Positions 34,329 to 43,332 of a stretch of 64,000 nt of DNA are shown in pieces. The position numbers and the translations under genes were made by a program. The DNA is from DATLMR01 sp035634255 (GTDB lineage: Bacteria > Acidobacteriota > Blastocatellia > UBA7656), in the NCBI GenBank assembly GCA_035634255.1, contig DASQDI010000107.1, positions 27,552-91,551 of the forward strand. The letters run 5' to 3'. Numbering within the stretch: the first letter of the stretch is position 1; the number at the start of each line of letters is the position of its first letter. Under the pieces are notes generated by a model. That model searched no databases. It worked only from the letters and a program-made list of their open reading frames with translations, and was not told the origin of the DNA.

Positions 34329-34823
34329 TCATGGGCCGATGATGACTGTGAGGTCGCCCTTGATAATCGTGTCGGGCGGCCCGACCGCTTCGAGAATGGT
34401 GTCCCCCAGCCGGCAGGCGGGCAGGTTGTTGATCAGGACGGTCTGCGAGCCGTTGATCACCACGCCCGGCCCGTGCGGAGGTATGGGCAGGGGGGTCGCG
34501 CAGACGTGGATATCTGCCATCCCGGCCATGCTCGAAATCATGCTGCCCATTGCGGCGGCGGCCGTCGCTTTGACCGTCTCTTCGGCGGCCTTAACGGCAG
34601 GCAGGCCCGGAGTCCCCGCCGCGGCGGCGGTGGCTATTTCCGCGGCCTTGATCGCCGCGTCGGAGACGGCTTTGGCGGCCGACAGCGCCCCGGCGACGGC
34701 GGCCGGAACGCCCCTCCACGCGGGCAGATTCCCTATCATCACATTCGGGCTGCCGGGCCCCGGCTGTAGGACGCCCGGCAGAGGGTGCGCGACGTTGTCC
34801 GTTACTCTCGCGGCAGGAGGCAT
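34329..34823 (-). CDS. PAAR-domain spike-tip protein
   Basis: This 164-residue protein has PAAR-type motifs in two blocks: MPPAARVTDNVAHP ... SPNVMIGNLPAWR, and DIHVCATPLPIPPHGPGVVI ... VLINNLPACRLGDTI. An Ala-rich helical insertion (about 40-100) lies between them. PAAR proteins sharpen the VgrG trimer and link effectors to it. AGGAGAG precedes the ATG. It is placed between the DUF4123 adaptor and the Rhs gene, so it probably carries the Rhs protein. Confidence 0.85.
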   Translation of the reverse strand: MPPAARVTDNVAHPLPGVLQPGPGSPNVMIGNLPAWRGVPAAVAGALSAAKAVSDAAIKAAEIATAAAAGTPGLPAVKAAEETVKATAAAAMGSMISSMAGMADIHVCATPLPIPPHGPGVVINGSQTVLINNLPACRLGDTILEAVGPPDTIIKGDLTVIIGP

Positions 34824-34871
34824 ATCGTCTCTCCTAAATCATTCATCAAGTCGATGGTCTTTAATCCGCCC

Positions 34872-35447
34872 TCAGCTTTTCGCGAGAGCGAATCTCTCTT
34901 CCTTTAACGAGCCATTACGCACGCTGAATTTGAGGGCCGTGTTCGGCTCCTCGCCTTCGAGGAGGTAATAGAGGATCGGGTCGAAGAGGTCCGACAGTTC
35001 GTCCGCGTTGCAGGTCGGCAGGTATAGGCGCAGCACGCGGGGGTCATAGTAACGGAAGTAGAGGGGCTTGCCCGATTCGTCGTAAACCATGAGAAACATG
35101 CGGAAGTGGCGGCGCATGGCTCTGAGGTCTTCATTCGTGACGACGAAGATGCCCCAGTGCTTGCCCCACCCCTGGCCGATGACCCAGTCAGTGAAGTCGG
35201 CCTCCGGCGCGAGGCGAACGAGGTAAGGCGCGACCTCCGCGATGTCGGGCTCGAGCTCCCCCCGGTAGAGGCAGACGTACTCGGGCTGGTCCGAATACAG
35301 CCGCATCAGCAGCCCCGGCACGGACGCCCCGTCGAGCACGGAGAATACGTTCGTGCCCTCGTCGGCGAAGAGCCTCTCGCTCACCGCCCGGACGATCTCT
35401 TCGCTCTTCTCAAACTCTTCCATAGTCCTCTGTCGCGCGAGCCGCAT
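34872..35447 (-). CDS. DUF4123 T6SS effector chaperone/adaptor
   Basis: This 191-residue protein has the DUF4123 pattern: N-terminal VFSVLDGASVPGLLMRLY, central GWGKHWGIFVVTN with RRHFRMFLMVYDESGKPLYF, then RYYDPRVLRLYLPTCNADEL. DUF4123 (Tap/TEC) proteins load a specific effector onto a cognate VgrG. It begins 4 nt after the vgrG stop and precedes PAAR and Rhs, consistent with serving that Rhs toxin. An alternative ATG at 35423 (MEEFEKSEE) also has an AGAGGA nearby. Confidence 0.85.
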   Translation of the reverse strand: MRLARQRTMEEFEKSEEIVRAVSERLFADEGTNVFSVLDGASVPGLLMRLYSDQPEYVCLYRGELEPDIAEVAPYLVRLAPEADFTDWVIGQGWGKHWGIFVVTNEDLRAMRRHFRMFLMVYDESGKPLYFRYYDPRVLRLYLPTCNADELSDLFDPILYYLLEGEEPNTALKFSVRNGSLKEERFALAKS

Positions 35448-35451
35448 GGCC

Positions 35452-37536
35452 TTAAGGGCACGGCTCGACGAAAGGCGTCCCGTCGCGCGCGGCGTTCTGC
35501 ATCGCGACCGCGCCCATCCCGTAGCTGTTCGGCGTGGGCGGCTTCTTCGGGGGCGGCAGCTCCTGAATCTGTCCCGGCACGCCCTTGTCGGCCTCTATCG
35601 GGTCCGCGGGCGTTTCGGGCGACGCGCCGGAGCCGGCGCCCGCCGAGCCCCCGCTGTTGATCAGGACGGGCATGCCGGAGATCGTGACGCCCGTAGGCCC
35701 GACGACGATGAACCCCCCGCCCGCCTTCAGGGTTATGCTCATCCCGGCTTCGATCACGACGTTCATCCCGGCCTTCAGGTGAATCTCCTGCCCGGCGTCG
35801 GTCGCGAGCTTCATCCCGATCTTCTCTTGCACGTCCACGCCCACCTTGAGCGAGACCGTGCCGTCCACCTTCTCGCTGTGGTCCCCCATCACGCGGAGGC
35901 TCTTGTCGCCCCCGACCTTCTCCCTCTGGTCGTGCTTGATGATTAGGTGCGAGTCCTTGCCCACCCACTCGAAGCGGTCCTTCTCTATCCGGATGTCCTT
36001 GTTGCGCTCCGCGTGGATGAATATCTGCTCCGACCCCTTCTTGTCCTCGATGCGGAACTCGTTGTAGCCCCCGCCCCCTTTAGACGAGAGGGACTGGATG
36101 GTGCTCTTGGTCTTCTCCGCCGGGAGGTCGTAGGGCGGCATCGAGTTGCCGTTGTAGACCCTGCCGATGATGATCGGCTGGTCCGGGTCGCCTTCGAGAA
36201 AATCGACGATGACCTCCTGCCCGATGCGCGGGAGGAACATCGCGCCCCACCGCTTGCCCGCCCAGTTCTGCGAGACGCGGATCCAGCAGGAGCTCTTGTC
36301 GTTGTACTTCCCCTCCCGGTCCCAATGGAACTGCGCCTTCACGCGCCCATACTTGTCCGTGTAAATCTCTTCGCCGGGCGGCCCGACTATGATCGCCGTC
36401 TGCGTGCCCTGCACCACCGGCACGGGCGTCACGCGCGGGGGGCGGAACGGCCGCGGGTGCGGGATGCACTGGAAGTGGTTCGTGTAGTCGAAGCTCTGCA
36501 GGGCGTCAACGTCCGAGCTGCGGTAATTCGTGCCCTGGTCGGACGCGTGATAGACCGACGTGATCACGTAAGACTTGTTGAAATCCTTCCGGTAGTGGTC
36601 CCGCAGAGTGAACTTGAAGCCGGGGATGAAGCCCCTGCAAAACCCCGACCCGACGACCTGATGCTGCGGCGTCTCCTGCTCCTCCATGCGGATGCCGACG
36701 AGCCGCTCGCCCCGGTCCCGCTTAACGTACTCTCCGGGGTAGTCGTAGACCTCCAGCTTGCGCTCGTCCTGCCCGCTGACGGCGGCCGTCAGGTCGAGCG
36801 TCGGCTGCTCGAAGTTGAAGTCGTTGATCGTGTACCTGCCGGACCGGACCTCCTGCCCCACGGTCCACTCGGTTATGACGTCCTCGTCGCGGTTCTCGCC
36901 GATGATGGTCTTGTAGGTCACGTCGGCATGGAACTTCGACGGCTTGAACTCGCTCGAATTGTTGGCGAGTATCAGGGTGTGCTTGTCGCGCTCGTGCTCG
37001 AAGAAGTAAAAAATGCCTTCCTCCTCCATCAGCCGCGACACGAAGTTGAAGTCCGTCTCGCGGTACTGCACGCAGTACTCGCGCGGGTCGAAATTCCCGT
37101 GCAGGCGGTTCTTGAACTCCAGCTTGTGCTCGTCGAAGATCATCTGAATGATCTCCGGCACGGTCTTGTTCTGAAAGATCCGGCAGTCGCTCGTGCGCGT
37201 GAGCATCCACAGGTGGGGCACCAGGGTCGCGTGGTAGTGCGCGAATATCTTCGGGGTCGTGCCCCCTTCGAGGGGCGTCGAGCCCGCCTGGTAGAACGAG
37301 TTGACGATGCCGTTGATGAACCGCTCCTTCCCGTCCGGGAGCGTGATGATGACGGTGGCCTTCTTACCGACTATGGCGTCGAACTGTATGGAGCGGTTCT
37401 CCGAATGGAGGTACAGGCTGAAATCGAACAGCCTCGACACCCCCTCCTCGCCCGAGAACCTTTGCAGGAGGAGAACGTCCTTACCGAGCGGGCTCAGTAT
37501 CTTTATTATCCTGTTGTCCTGAGTGTACTCTCCCAA
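35452..37536 (-). CDS. vgrG: VgrG spike protein (TssI), TTG start
   Basis: This 694-residue protein has a gp27-like N-terminal half (SRLFDFSLYLHSENRSIQFD; FVSRLMEEEGIFYFFEHERD) and a gp5-like OB domain (EIYTDKYGRVKAQFHWDREG; WAGKRWGAMFLPRIGQEVIV). A C-terminal beta-prism needle region follows (LKVGVDVQEKIGMKLATDAG and onwards). No enzymatic extension is fused; the short Gly/Pro-rich tail probably contacts the adaptor or PAAR. The start codon is TTG with GGAGG 6 nt upstream. The trimer forms the puncturing tip of the Hcp tube. Confidence 0.95.
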   Translation of the reverse strand: MGEYTQDNRIIKILSPLGKDVLLLQRFSGEEGVSRLFDFSLYLHSENRSIQFDAIVGKKATVIITLPDGKERFINGIVNSFYQAGSTPLEGGTTPKIFAHYHATLVPHLWMLTRTSDCRIFQNKTVPEIIQMIFDEHKLEFKNRLHGNFDPREYCVQYRETDFNFVSRLMEEEGIFYFFEHERDKHTLILANNSSEFKPSKFHADVTYKTIIGENRDEDVITEWTVGQEVRSGRYTINDFNFEQPTLDLTAAVSGQDERKLEVYDYPGEYVKRDRGERLVGIRMEEQETPQHQVVGSGFCRGFIPGFKFTLRDHYRKDFNKSYVITSVYHASDQGTNYRSSDVDALQSFDYTNHFQCIPHPRPFRPPRVTPVPVVQGTQTAIIVGPPGEEIYTDKYGRVKAQFHWDREGKYNDKSSCWIRVSQNWAGKRWGAMFLPRIGQEVIVDFLEGDPDQPIIIGRVYNGNSMPPYDLPAEKTKSTIQSLSSKGGGGYNEFRIEDKKGSEQIFIHAERNKDIRIEKDRFEWVGKDSHLIIKHDQREKVGGDKSLRVMGDHSEKVDGTVSLKVGVDVQEKIGMKLATDAGQEIHLKAGMNVVIEAGMSITLKAGGGFIVVGPTGVTISGMPVLINSGGSAGAGSGASPETPADPIEADKGVPGQIQELPPPKKPPTPNSYGMGAVAMQNAARDGTPFVEPCP

Positions 37537-37548
37537 CTCCTACCTCCG

Positions 37549-38553
37549 TTAGAAAGCCGCCTTCATTATCCCGAGGCCGAAGACGCTGTCCCGGTCCGTC
37601 CGCGCGCTCGCGCCCGCGCCGTAAGGGGTCCCGCGGTAGTTCCCGTTCAACCCGAGGTCGAGCCCGACGGCGGCCTGCCGGCTGTCAACCAGTTGAAGCC
37701 GCCCGGCGAGGTCCATCCTCAGCATCTCGCCCAGGAAGGATATCCCGAGCCCCAGCTGCACCGGGGCATTCTCCGGGTTGCGGGCGTCGGAGGCGTTCTC
37801 GAACCTGCCCGCCGCCCCGTCCATGCGCGCGACGACTTTGCCGAAGGGGATGAACATCTTCCCCTCGCCCGACGCGGCCTTGAGGGGCGCGTCCATCGCG
37901 TACCCGGCGAGGCTGAACCGGGCCCGCACCGGCCTCAGGTTCATGGACCCCGCGAGGTCCAGCTTGAAGAAGACCTTCGACGTGTCGAACCTCGTCCGCG
38001 TCGTCGACATGTCGAGGGTCCCGAGCGGCAGGTAGGTTATCGTGTTGTCCGTCGTGAGAGCCGCCGCGGGCTGCGCCACCTGCGAGAACGCATCGCCCGG
38101 CCGCACGACGTAGATCACCACGGCCCCGGCCACTATCACCCCCGACGCGACCACGTAAACGAGCTCCCTGACCTCGTCGTACCAGACCCCCGTCGGGCTG
38201 GATTCGAGAATCCCGACGATGGCCTCGGCGCTTTTCCTCAGTTCCATGAACCGGGGGCTGATCTTGATCTGGCGGATAACGTCCTGCCTCGCGGGCCTGA
38301 ACCCGCGCTGGAGCAGAGAGTTGGAGAACCGGTTCGACTCTTCGTACGAGAAGGTGCTGGGCGTCTTCTTCACCGTCTCTTCCGCCTGGTATTCGAGGGC
38401 CTCCCTGATGACCCTGTGAACCTCTTCGAGCTTCATGGCCTGCACGAGGCGGGGCTCAAGGTCGGGGCCGCCTTCATGCTCGTACTTCATGCCGAGGACC
38501 ACCGTGTCCGCCACGATGTCGGAGAGGCCGGCGCATCTTTCGGGCTCTACCAT
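37549..38553 (-). CDS. Unknown T6SS-linked protein with one transmembrane segment
   Basis: This is a 334-residue protein when started at the ATG at 38553, which has GGGAG upstream. A TTG at 38589 is possible but lacks a ribosome binding site. The N-terminal half is helical and charged, with a coiled part (EEVHRVIREALEYQAEETVK). A hydrophobic segment (ELVYVVASGVIVAGAVVIYV) is followed by a Gly/Ala-rich beta-like C-terminal half that looks like antiparallel strands (FFKLDLAGSMNLRPVRARFS; LGLNGNYRGTPYGAGASART). No known family was recognised. It lies 12 nt upstream of vgrG on the same strand, so it is likely part of this T6SS module. Confidence 0.55.
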   Translation of the reverse strand: MVEPERCAGLSDIVADTVVLGMKYEHEGGPDLEPRLVQAMKLEEVHRVIREALEYQAEETVKKTPSTFSYEESNRFSNSLLQRGFRPARQDVIRQIKISPRFMELRKSAEAIVGILESSPTGVWYDEVRELVYVVASGVIVAGAVVIYVVRPGDAFSQVAQPAAALTTDNTITYLPLGTLDMSTTRTRFDTSKVFFKLDLAGSMNLRPVRARFSLAGYAMDAPLKAASGEGKMFIPFGKVVARMDGAAGRFENASDARNPENAPVQLGLGISFLGEMLRMDLAGRLQLVDSRQAAVGLDLGLNGNYRGTPYGAGASARTDRDSVFGLGIMKAAF

Positions 38554-38641
38554 CTCATCTCTCCCGCTCCCGAGCCGATAAAGTGACAATACTAATCAAA
38601 GGCAAACCCTTCGGCAACGCGGCCCGCGACCCGCGGGCGCT

Positions 38642-39514
38642 CTACCCGGACGACTGCACTACGTAAGCCAGATGGTTCAAGGTCGGGACGAGCATCTGGC
38701 AGGTCATCGCCAGCTCCGACATCGCGGACGCGGAATGTTCCTGCGCCCCGAATTCCTCGACGACCCGGCTCGCCTCCTGCTCCCGCACGACTATGCCTTC
38801 CTCCGCGAGGCAGGCCGTCAGCGCGCGCGCCGACTCTTCGGAGGCCGCGCCGCGCTCCGCGACCTTCAGGGCGGAGATTCGCGCCGCGACGCGCAGGACC
38901 TTCCCGAGCGTGTGCTCGGGGAATCCCCCGACGCACTTGAGCGCGCGGGCAAGGAAAGAGGCCGAGCTCGCCGTGCTGCCGTCCGCTCTGATGGCCGACA
39001 GGACGAACTCCGCCTCCGACGAGGCGAGCTTGGCGAAGAGCGCGGGGTAAGCCCGCCCCAATACGTTGAGCATCCTGAGGACCGGGGGCGTCTGCCTCAG
39101 CGCGACCTCCATCAGGCTCCTGTTCCTGTTGTAGAGCAGAGCGACTCTGGCCGCGCTCAGGTGAAGGAAGAGGTGCCAGCTTAAGAAGAAATGGCTGACC
39201 ACCTCTATCTCTCCGGGCGTGAGGTGGACGACCCCGGCCCCGCCTGAGTGGAGGGCCGGGAGCCATTCGTCCCGGACGAATGCGCCGGTCGGGCACTCGT
39301 AGAAGCTCTCCCCGTCGGAGTACCACACGTAATTTTCGGACGGGCAGGCGAGCAGCTTGGTCCGGCCCCAGACCGCGCCGGGGCGCAGCTCGATCCTGCC
39401 CGACTCACTGTTCACCCCGACGGGCCGGGCCGCCGGGAGAAGCTCCGACACCGCCTTCGCGGCGTCCTGCCCGGTGGCCGTCAGACGGGGGCCGCCCATG
39501 TCCGAACTCTTCAT
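38642..39514 (-). CDS. Unknown T6SS-linked protein next to clpV
   Basis: This 290-residue soluble protein begins 10 nt after the clpV stop. It has no signal peptide. The N-terminal half is mixed with aromatic residues (PSENYVWYSDGESFYECPTG); the C-terminal half is Ala-rich and helical (SFLARALKCVGGFPEHTLGK). I recognise no domain. Its tight packing between clpV and vgrG suggests a T6SS function. The start could also be the ATG at 39499. Confidence 0.55.
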   Translation of the reverse strand: MKSSDMGGPRLTATGQDAAKAVSELLPAARPVGVNSESGRIELRPGAVWGRTKLLACPSENYVWYSDGESFYECPTGAFVRDEWLPALHSGGAGVVHLTPGEIEVVSHFFLSWHLFLHLSAARVALLYNRNRSLMEVALRQTPPVLRMLNVLGRAYPALFAKLASSEAEFVLSAIRADGSTASSASFLARALKCVGGFPEHTLGKVLRVAARISALKVAERGAASEESARALTACLAEEGIVVREQEASRVVEEFGAQEHSASAMSELAMTCQMLVPTLNHLAYVVQSSG

Positions 39515-39524
39515 GACGGGTCGC

Positions 39525-42257
39525 TCACGAAATCTGATAGCTGAACCTGCCGCCCTCGCCGACGCCGATGTGGACCTGCGAGATCGATTCGCCCGAGGCC
39601 ATCTTCGACAGGAACTCCCCGCTCATCTCGGGCAGTAGGGTGCGCGTGAGGATGTGATCGACGTTGCGCGCCCCGCTCTCGACCTCGCGGCAGCGGTTGG
39701 CGATCTCGGTGATGACCTCCGCGTCGTAGCTGAACTGCGCGCCGTGATTATCCAGCAGCCTGCGCTTGATGCGGCCTAGTTGCAGCCTGATGATCTGCTG
39801 CATCACCTCGTCCGAGATCGGGTAGTAAGGCACGACCACCATGCGCCCGAGCAGGGCGGGCTTGAAGACCTTGAGCAGTTCGGGCCTGATGGACTCGATC
39901 AGGGCCTCGGGCTCGGGCCTCGTATCCGGGTCCGCGCACAGCTTCATCATCGTGTCGGTGGCGGTGTTCGACGTGAGCAGGATCACCGTGTTTTTGAAAT
40001 CGATCTCGCGGCCCTCCCCGTCTTCGAGTACGCCCTTGTCGAAGACCTGATAGAAAAGCTCCATGACATCGGGGTGCGCCTTCTCCACCTCGTCAAGCAG
40101 CACGACCGAGTAGGGCTTGCGCCTTACGGCCTCCGTCAACACCCCGCCCTCGCCGTAGCCGACGTAGCCCGGAGGCGAGCCCTTCAGGGACGAGACCGTG
40201 TGCGCTTCCTGGTACTCGCTCATGTTGATCGAGATGAGGTTCCGCTCGCCGCCGTACAGCGTCTCGGCCAGCGTCAGGGCGGTCTCGGTCTTGCCGACGC
40301 CGCTCGGCCCGACCAGCAGGAACACGCCTATCGGCCGCCGCGGGTCCGTGAGGTTCGCCCTCGCCGTCCGTATGCGCTGGCTTATCGCTTCGAGGGCGTG
40401 CGTCTGCCCGATAACCCTCTGTTCGAGCCGGTCCCTCAGAGAGAGGACCGTGTTGATCTCATCGGTGAGCATCTTGCCGACGGGAATGCCGGTCCAGCCC
40501 GAGATCACTTCGGCGACGGTCTGCGAGTTCACGCACGCCTGCATCAGAGGGGTCTCGCCCTGCACCGCCTCAAGCTCCCCATTGAGCCGGACGAGGTCCG
40601 CGCGCAGGGCGTCGAGGTCGAGGCCCGCGCTCCCGCCGGGGGGCTCGGACGCCGCCTCGGGGGCCGACGACGCCCCGGCCGCCGCCGCCGCGCTCGCCCC
40701 GTTGTCGCCGTCCTTACGCCCGCCCGCCTGCTCTTCGAGCCGCGTCCGGATCTCGCGAATCTGGTCGATGAGCCCCTTCTCCTTCTCCCACTGGTCCCTC
40801 AGGGTGGCGAGCCTCTGCTCGTAGCCCGACCTGCCCTCCTGCAATTCACTTATGCGGGACCTGTGGTCCGCGCCCGTCACGGCCTCCCGTTCGAGGGCGC
40901 CTATCTCGACCGCCATCTGATCGATCCGCCTCTGCGCGTCCTCGATGGCGGGCGGGGTGGCGGCCTGCCCTATGGCCACGCGCGCGCAGGCGGTGTCGAG
41001 CACGCTGACCGCCTTATCCGGCAACTGCCGCCCCGAGATGTACCGGTGAGACAGGGCCACGGCGTCGGCGACCGCCTCGTCGAGTATGCGGACCTTGTGG
41101 TGGTTTTCGAGCGTCTCGGTCAGCCCCCGCATCATTATGATGGCCTGCTCTTCACTCGGCTCTTCGACCTTGACCACCTGAAAGCGGCGCGCGAGGGCCG
41201 CGTCCTTCTCGAAATATTTCTTGTACTCGGCCCACGTGGTCGCGGCTATCGTGCGCAGCTCGCCGCGCGCGAGCGCGGGCTTGAGCAGGTTCGCGGCGTC
41301 GTTCTGCCCGGCCTGCCCGCCCGCCCCGATCATCGTGTGGGCCTCGTCGATGAAGAGGATTATTGGCTGCGGGGACGACTTCACTTCCTCGATCACGGAC
41401 TTGAGCCGGTTCTCGAACTCGCCCTTGATCCCCGCGCCCGCCTGGAGCAGCCCGAGGTCGAGCACGCGGACCGCGACGTTCCTGAGGGGCTGCGGGACGT
41501 CGCCTTCCGCGACCCGGATCGCGAAGCCTTCGACGACCGCCGTCTTGCCGACGCCCGCCTCGCCCGTGAGGATCGGGTTGTTCTGCCTGCGGCGCGTGAG
41601 GATGTCCACGATCTGCCGGATCTCGAAGTCGCGGCCGAGGACCGGGTCGATCTCGCCCGCGCGCGCCCTGGCCGTCAGGTCTATGGTGAACTGGTCGAGC
41701 GCCTTGGTCTTGCCGCCGAGCGCCTGGCCCGCGCCCGCGCCCTGCTCCGCCTGCTGCCCCGAAAGGCTCACCGACTCCCTGTCTTCCGCCGAGCCCGAGG
41801 TGATGTCGGCCAGGTTCTTACGAAGCTCTTCGACCGACACCTTGGCGAACTCGCGGGAGGTCTCGCGCGCGAGCCGCGACAGGTCGTCGTCCGACAGGAG
41901 CGCCAGCAGCAGGTGGCCCGACCGGATCTTCTGAGCGCCGTAGTCGACGGAGGCGAGCAGCCAGGCCCGCTCGATCAGCCTCGGGAGGCGCGGCGAGAGC
42001 GCCGGCGTCCTGGCGTTCCCCGTCTTGAGCCGGTCGAGCGCGCGGATGAAGTCCTTATTCAACTGTGCGGCGTCCACCTCGTAATGGCGCGCGATCCGCT
42101 CCACGTCCGTGTCCTGCGACTCAAACAGCTTGATAAAATAGTGCTCAATATCGACATCGTAATTAGTCCGCGCCAAACATAACCCGGCGGCCCCTTCCAG
42201 GGCGCTGCGGCTTGTATCGTCGAGCCTGCCTATCAATGACTTCAAGTCTACGTTCAT
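39525..42257 (-). CDS. clpV: T6SS sheath-disassembly ATPase ClpV (TssH)
   Basis: This is a 910-residue AAA+ protein of the ClpB/HSP100 class. The N-domain contains LARTNYDVDIEHYFIKLFES, characteristic of ClpV. The first ATPase domain has Walker A LTGEAGVGKTAVVEG and FIDEAHTMIGAGG. A middle coiled coil follows, interrupted by a low-complexity Ala/Gly insert (GASAAAAAGASSAPEAASEP). The second ATPase domain has LVGPSGVGKTETALTLAE and VVLLDEVEKAHPDV. ClpV pulls on TssB/TssC to recycle contracted sheath. tagJ, encoded in the same island, is a known ClpV/TssB-linked accessory in some systems. Confidence 0.96.
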   Translation of the reverse strand: MNVDLKSLIGRLDDTSRSALEGAAGLCLARTNYDVDIEHYFIKLFESQDTDVERIARHYEVDAAQLNKDFIRALDRLKTGNARTPALSPRLPRLIERAWLLASVDYGAQKIRSGHLLLALLSDDDLSRLARETSREFAKVSVEELRKNLADITSGSAEDRESVSLSGQQAEQGAGAGQALGGKTKALDQFTIDLTARARAGEIDPVLGRDFEIRQIVDILTRRRQNNPILTGEAGVGKTAVVEGFAIRVAEGDVPQPLRNVAVRVLDLGLLQAGAGIKGEFENRLKSVIEEVKSSPQPIILFIDEAHTMIGAGGQAGQNDAANLLKPALARGELRTIAATTWAEYKKYFEKDAALARRFQVVKVEEPSEEQAIIMMRGLTETLENHHKVRILDEAVADAVALSHRYISGRQLPDKAVSVLDTACARVAIGQAATPPAIEDAQRRIDQMAVEIGALEREAVTGADHRSRISELQEGRSGYEQRLATLRDQWEKEKGLIDQIREIRTRLEEQAGGRKDGDNGASAAAAAGASSAPEAASEPPGGSAGLDLDALRADLVRLNGELEAVQGETPLMQACVNSQTVAEVISGWTGIPVGKMLTDEINTVLSLRDRLEQRVIGQTHALEAISQRIRTARANLTDPRRPIGVFLLVGPSGVGKTETALTLAETLYGGERNLISINMSEYQEAHTVSSLKGSPPGYVGYGEGGVLTEAVRRKPYSVVLLDEVEKAHPDVMELFYQVFDKGVLEDGEGREIDFKNTVILLTSNTATDTMMKLCADPDTRPEPEALIESIRPELLKVFKPALLGRMVVVPYYPISDEVMQQIIRLQLGRIKRRLLDNHGAQFSYDAEVITEIANRCREVESGARNVDHILTRTLLPEMSGEFLSKMASGESISQVHIGVGEGGRFSYQIS

Positions 42258-42303
42258 AGTCTCCTTCCTCCTGCCCGTTGTTAATTACCGATGTTGGTTC
42301 CGA

Positions 42304-43332
42304 TCAATTCGCCACCGACAAAACTACCTGCCCGTCATCCTCATCGAAGTCCCGAGTCTTCAGCCACGAGGTCCACCCGAGCATGGGCCGCCGCTTGGCC
42401 CGCGTCGTGAGTATGCAGGCAGGCACCTCTTCAGCCTTCAGCACCGGCTGAACGTCGAAATCGAACTCCATCCCCGCGAGGAACCTGACCAGCTCCGAAG
42501 CGGGCTTGAAGGCATTCCCGGTCGGCAGGAATGCCGTGAACTCGTCGAACCTGAGCGGCCCCAGCCTCAGCCTGAACTTCGACTGGCTGTCCCAGACGCG
42601 CGAGCCCGCCACCGTGTTCACCCCGAGCTCGCTGTTGGCGGACCCCAGGCGCGAGAGGCTCTCGTCGTCGAGCCTGAGCCACTGGCCCGAGAACTGGACG
42701 ACGCGCGCCGTGATCCCGAAGAAGTCCCCTATTATGGACTCGATGGCGCTCGCCGAGTGCGGCCTCTGCGTGACGAGGCCGCTGTAAAAGAGTAAAGCCT
42801 GATCCGGGAAACTCATGCGCCCGCGCAGGCCGCGGGTCCCCATGCCGATCATGTGGAACAGGAACTCCGTGAACTGGTCCGTCCCCCGCTCGTAGGTCAT
42901 GGCGAACCTGTACTTCTCCCATGCCCTGTGGAAGAGCGAGATCATCCGGTGGTTGAAGAGGTCGAGGAAGTCCCAGAGCGCCGTGTCCTTGTAGCGCGTC
43001 CTTTCGAGGAGCAGCTCCGTGTAGTGACTGGGCAGCACGCCGAGCGGCCCGGTGAGCCCCATGAAAGCGACCATCATCTGGGGCGGGGCCTCCCCCCCGT
43101 CCTCGCCGTCGGCCTTGGTGATCTGGTGGATCTGGCTCGGCGGGAATTCGAGCGACACGCGCGTGCGGAACCTGACGACTTCGCGCGAGGGCACGCTGGT
43201 CCGCCCGACGGGCTGCCGGTCGGGCGAGATCATCCCCAGCAAGCGCACCGCCTGAAAGAACTCGAAGCGGTATGGCTCGTCGAGCAGCAGCTTCGCTAGA
43301 GGAGTATCTGGTCTCCTGCCATTGGCGGCCAT
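42304..43332 (-). CDS. tssG: T6SS baseplate protein TssG
   Basis: This 342-residue TssG (ImpH/VasB family) has the N-terminal motif LLDEPYRFEFFQAVRLLG. It also has the central MMVAFMGLTGPLGVLPSHYT, YKDTALWDFLDLFNHRMISL (then FHRAWEKYRF) and LLFYSGLVTQRPHSASAIES. It forms baseplate wedges with TssF, TssE and TssK. It overlaps the 3' end of tssF by 37 nt, indicating coupled translation. Confidence 0.95.
   Translation of the reverse strand: MAANGRRPDTPLAKLLLDEPYRFEFFQAVRLLGMISPDRQPVGRTSVPSREVVRFRTRVSLEFPPSQIHQITKADGEDGGEAPPQMMVAFMGLTGPLGVLPSHYTELLLERTRYKDTALWDFLDLFNHRMISLFHRAWEKYRFAMTYERGTDQFTEFLFHMIGMGTRGLRGRMSFPDQALLFYSGLVTQRPHSASAIESIIGDFFGITARVVQFSGQWLRLDDESLSRLGSANSELGVNTVAGSRVWDSQSKFRLRLGPLRFDEFTAFLPTGNAFKPASELVRFLAGMEFDFDVQPVLKAEEVPACILTTRAKRRPMLGWTSWLKTRDFDEDDGQVVLSVAN

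Noticed and set aside
35947..38586. Long plus-strand open frame opposite vgrG and its neighbour
   Set aside because: It spans two real genes on the other strand, has biased composition and no ribosome binding site.
39780..42182. Long plus-strand open frame opposite clpV
   Set aside because: Antisense shadow; the clpV frame carries both Walker motifs and full-length homology.
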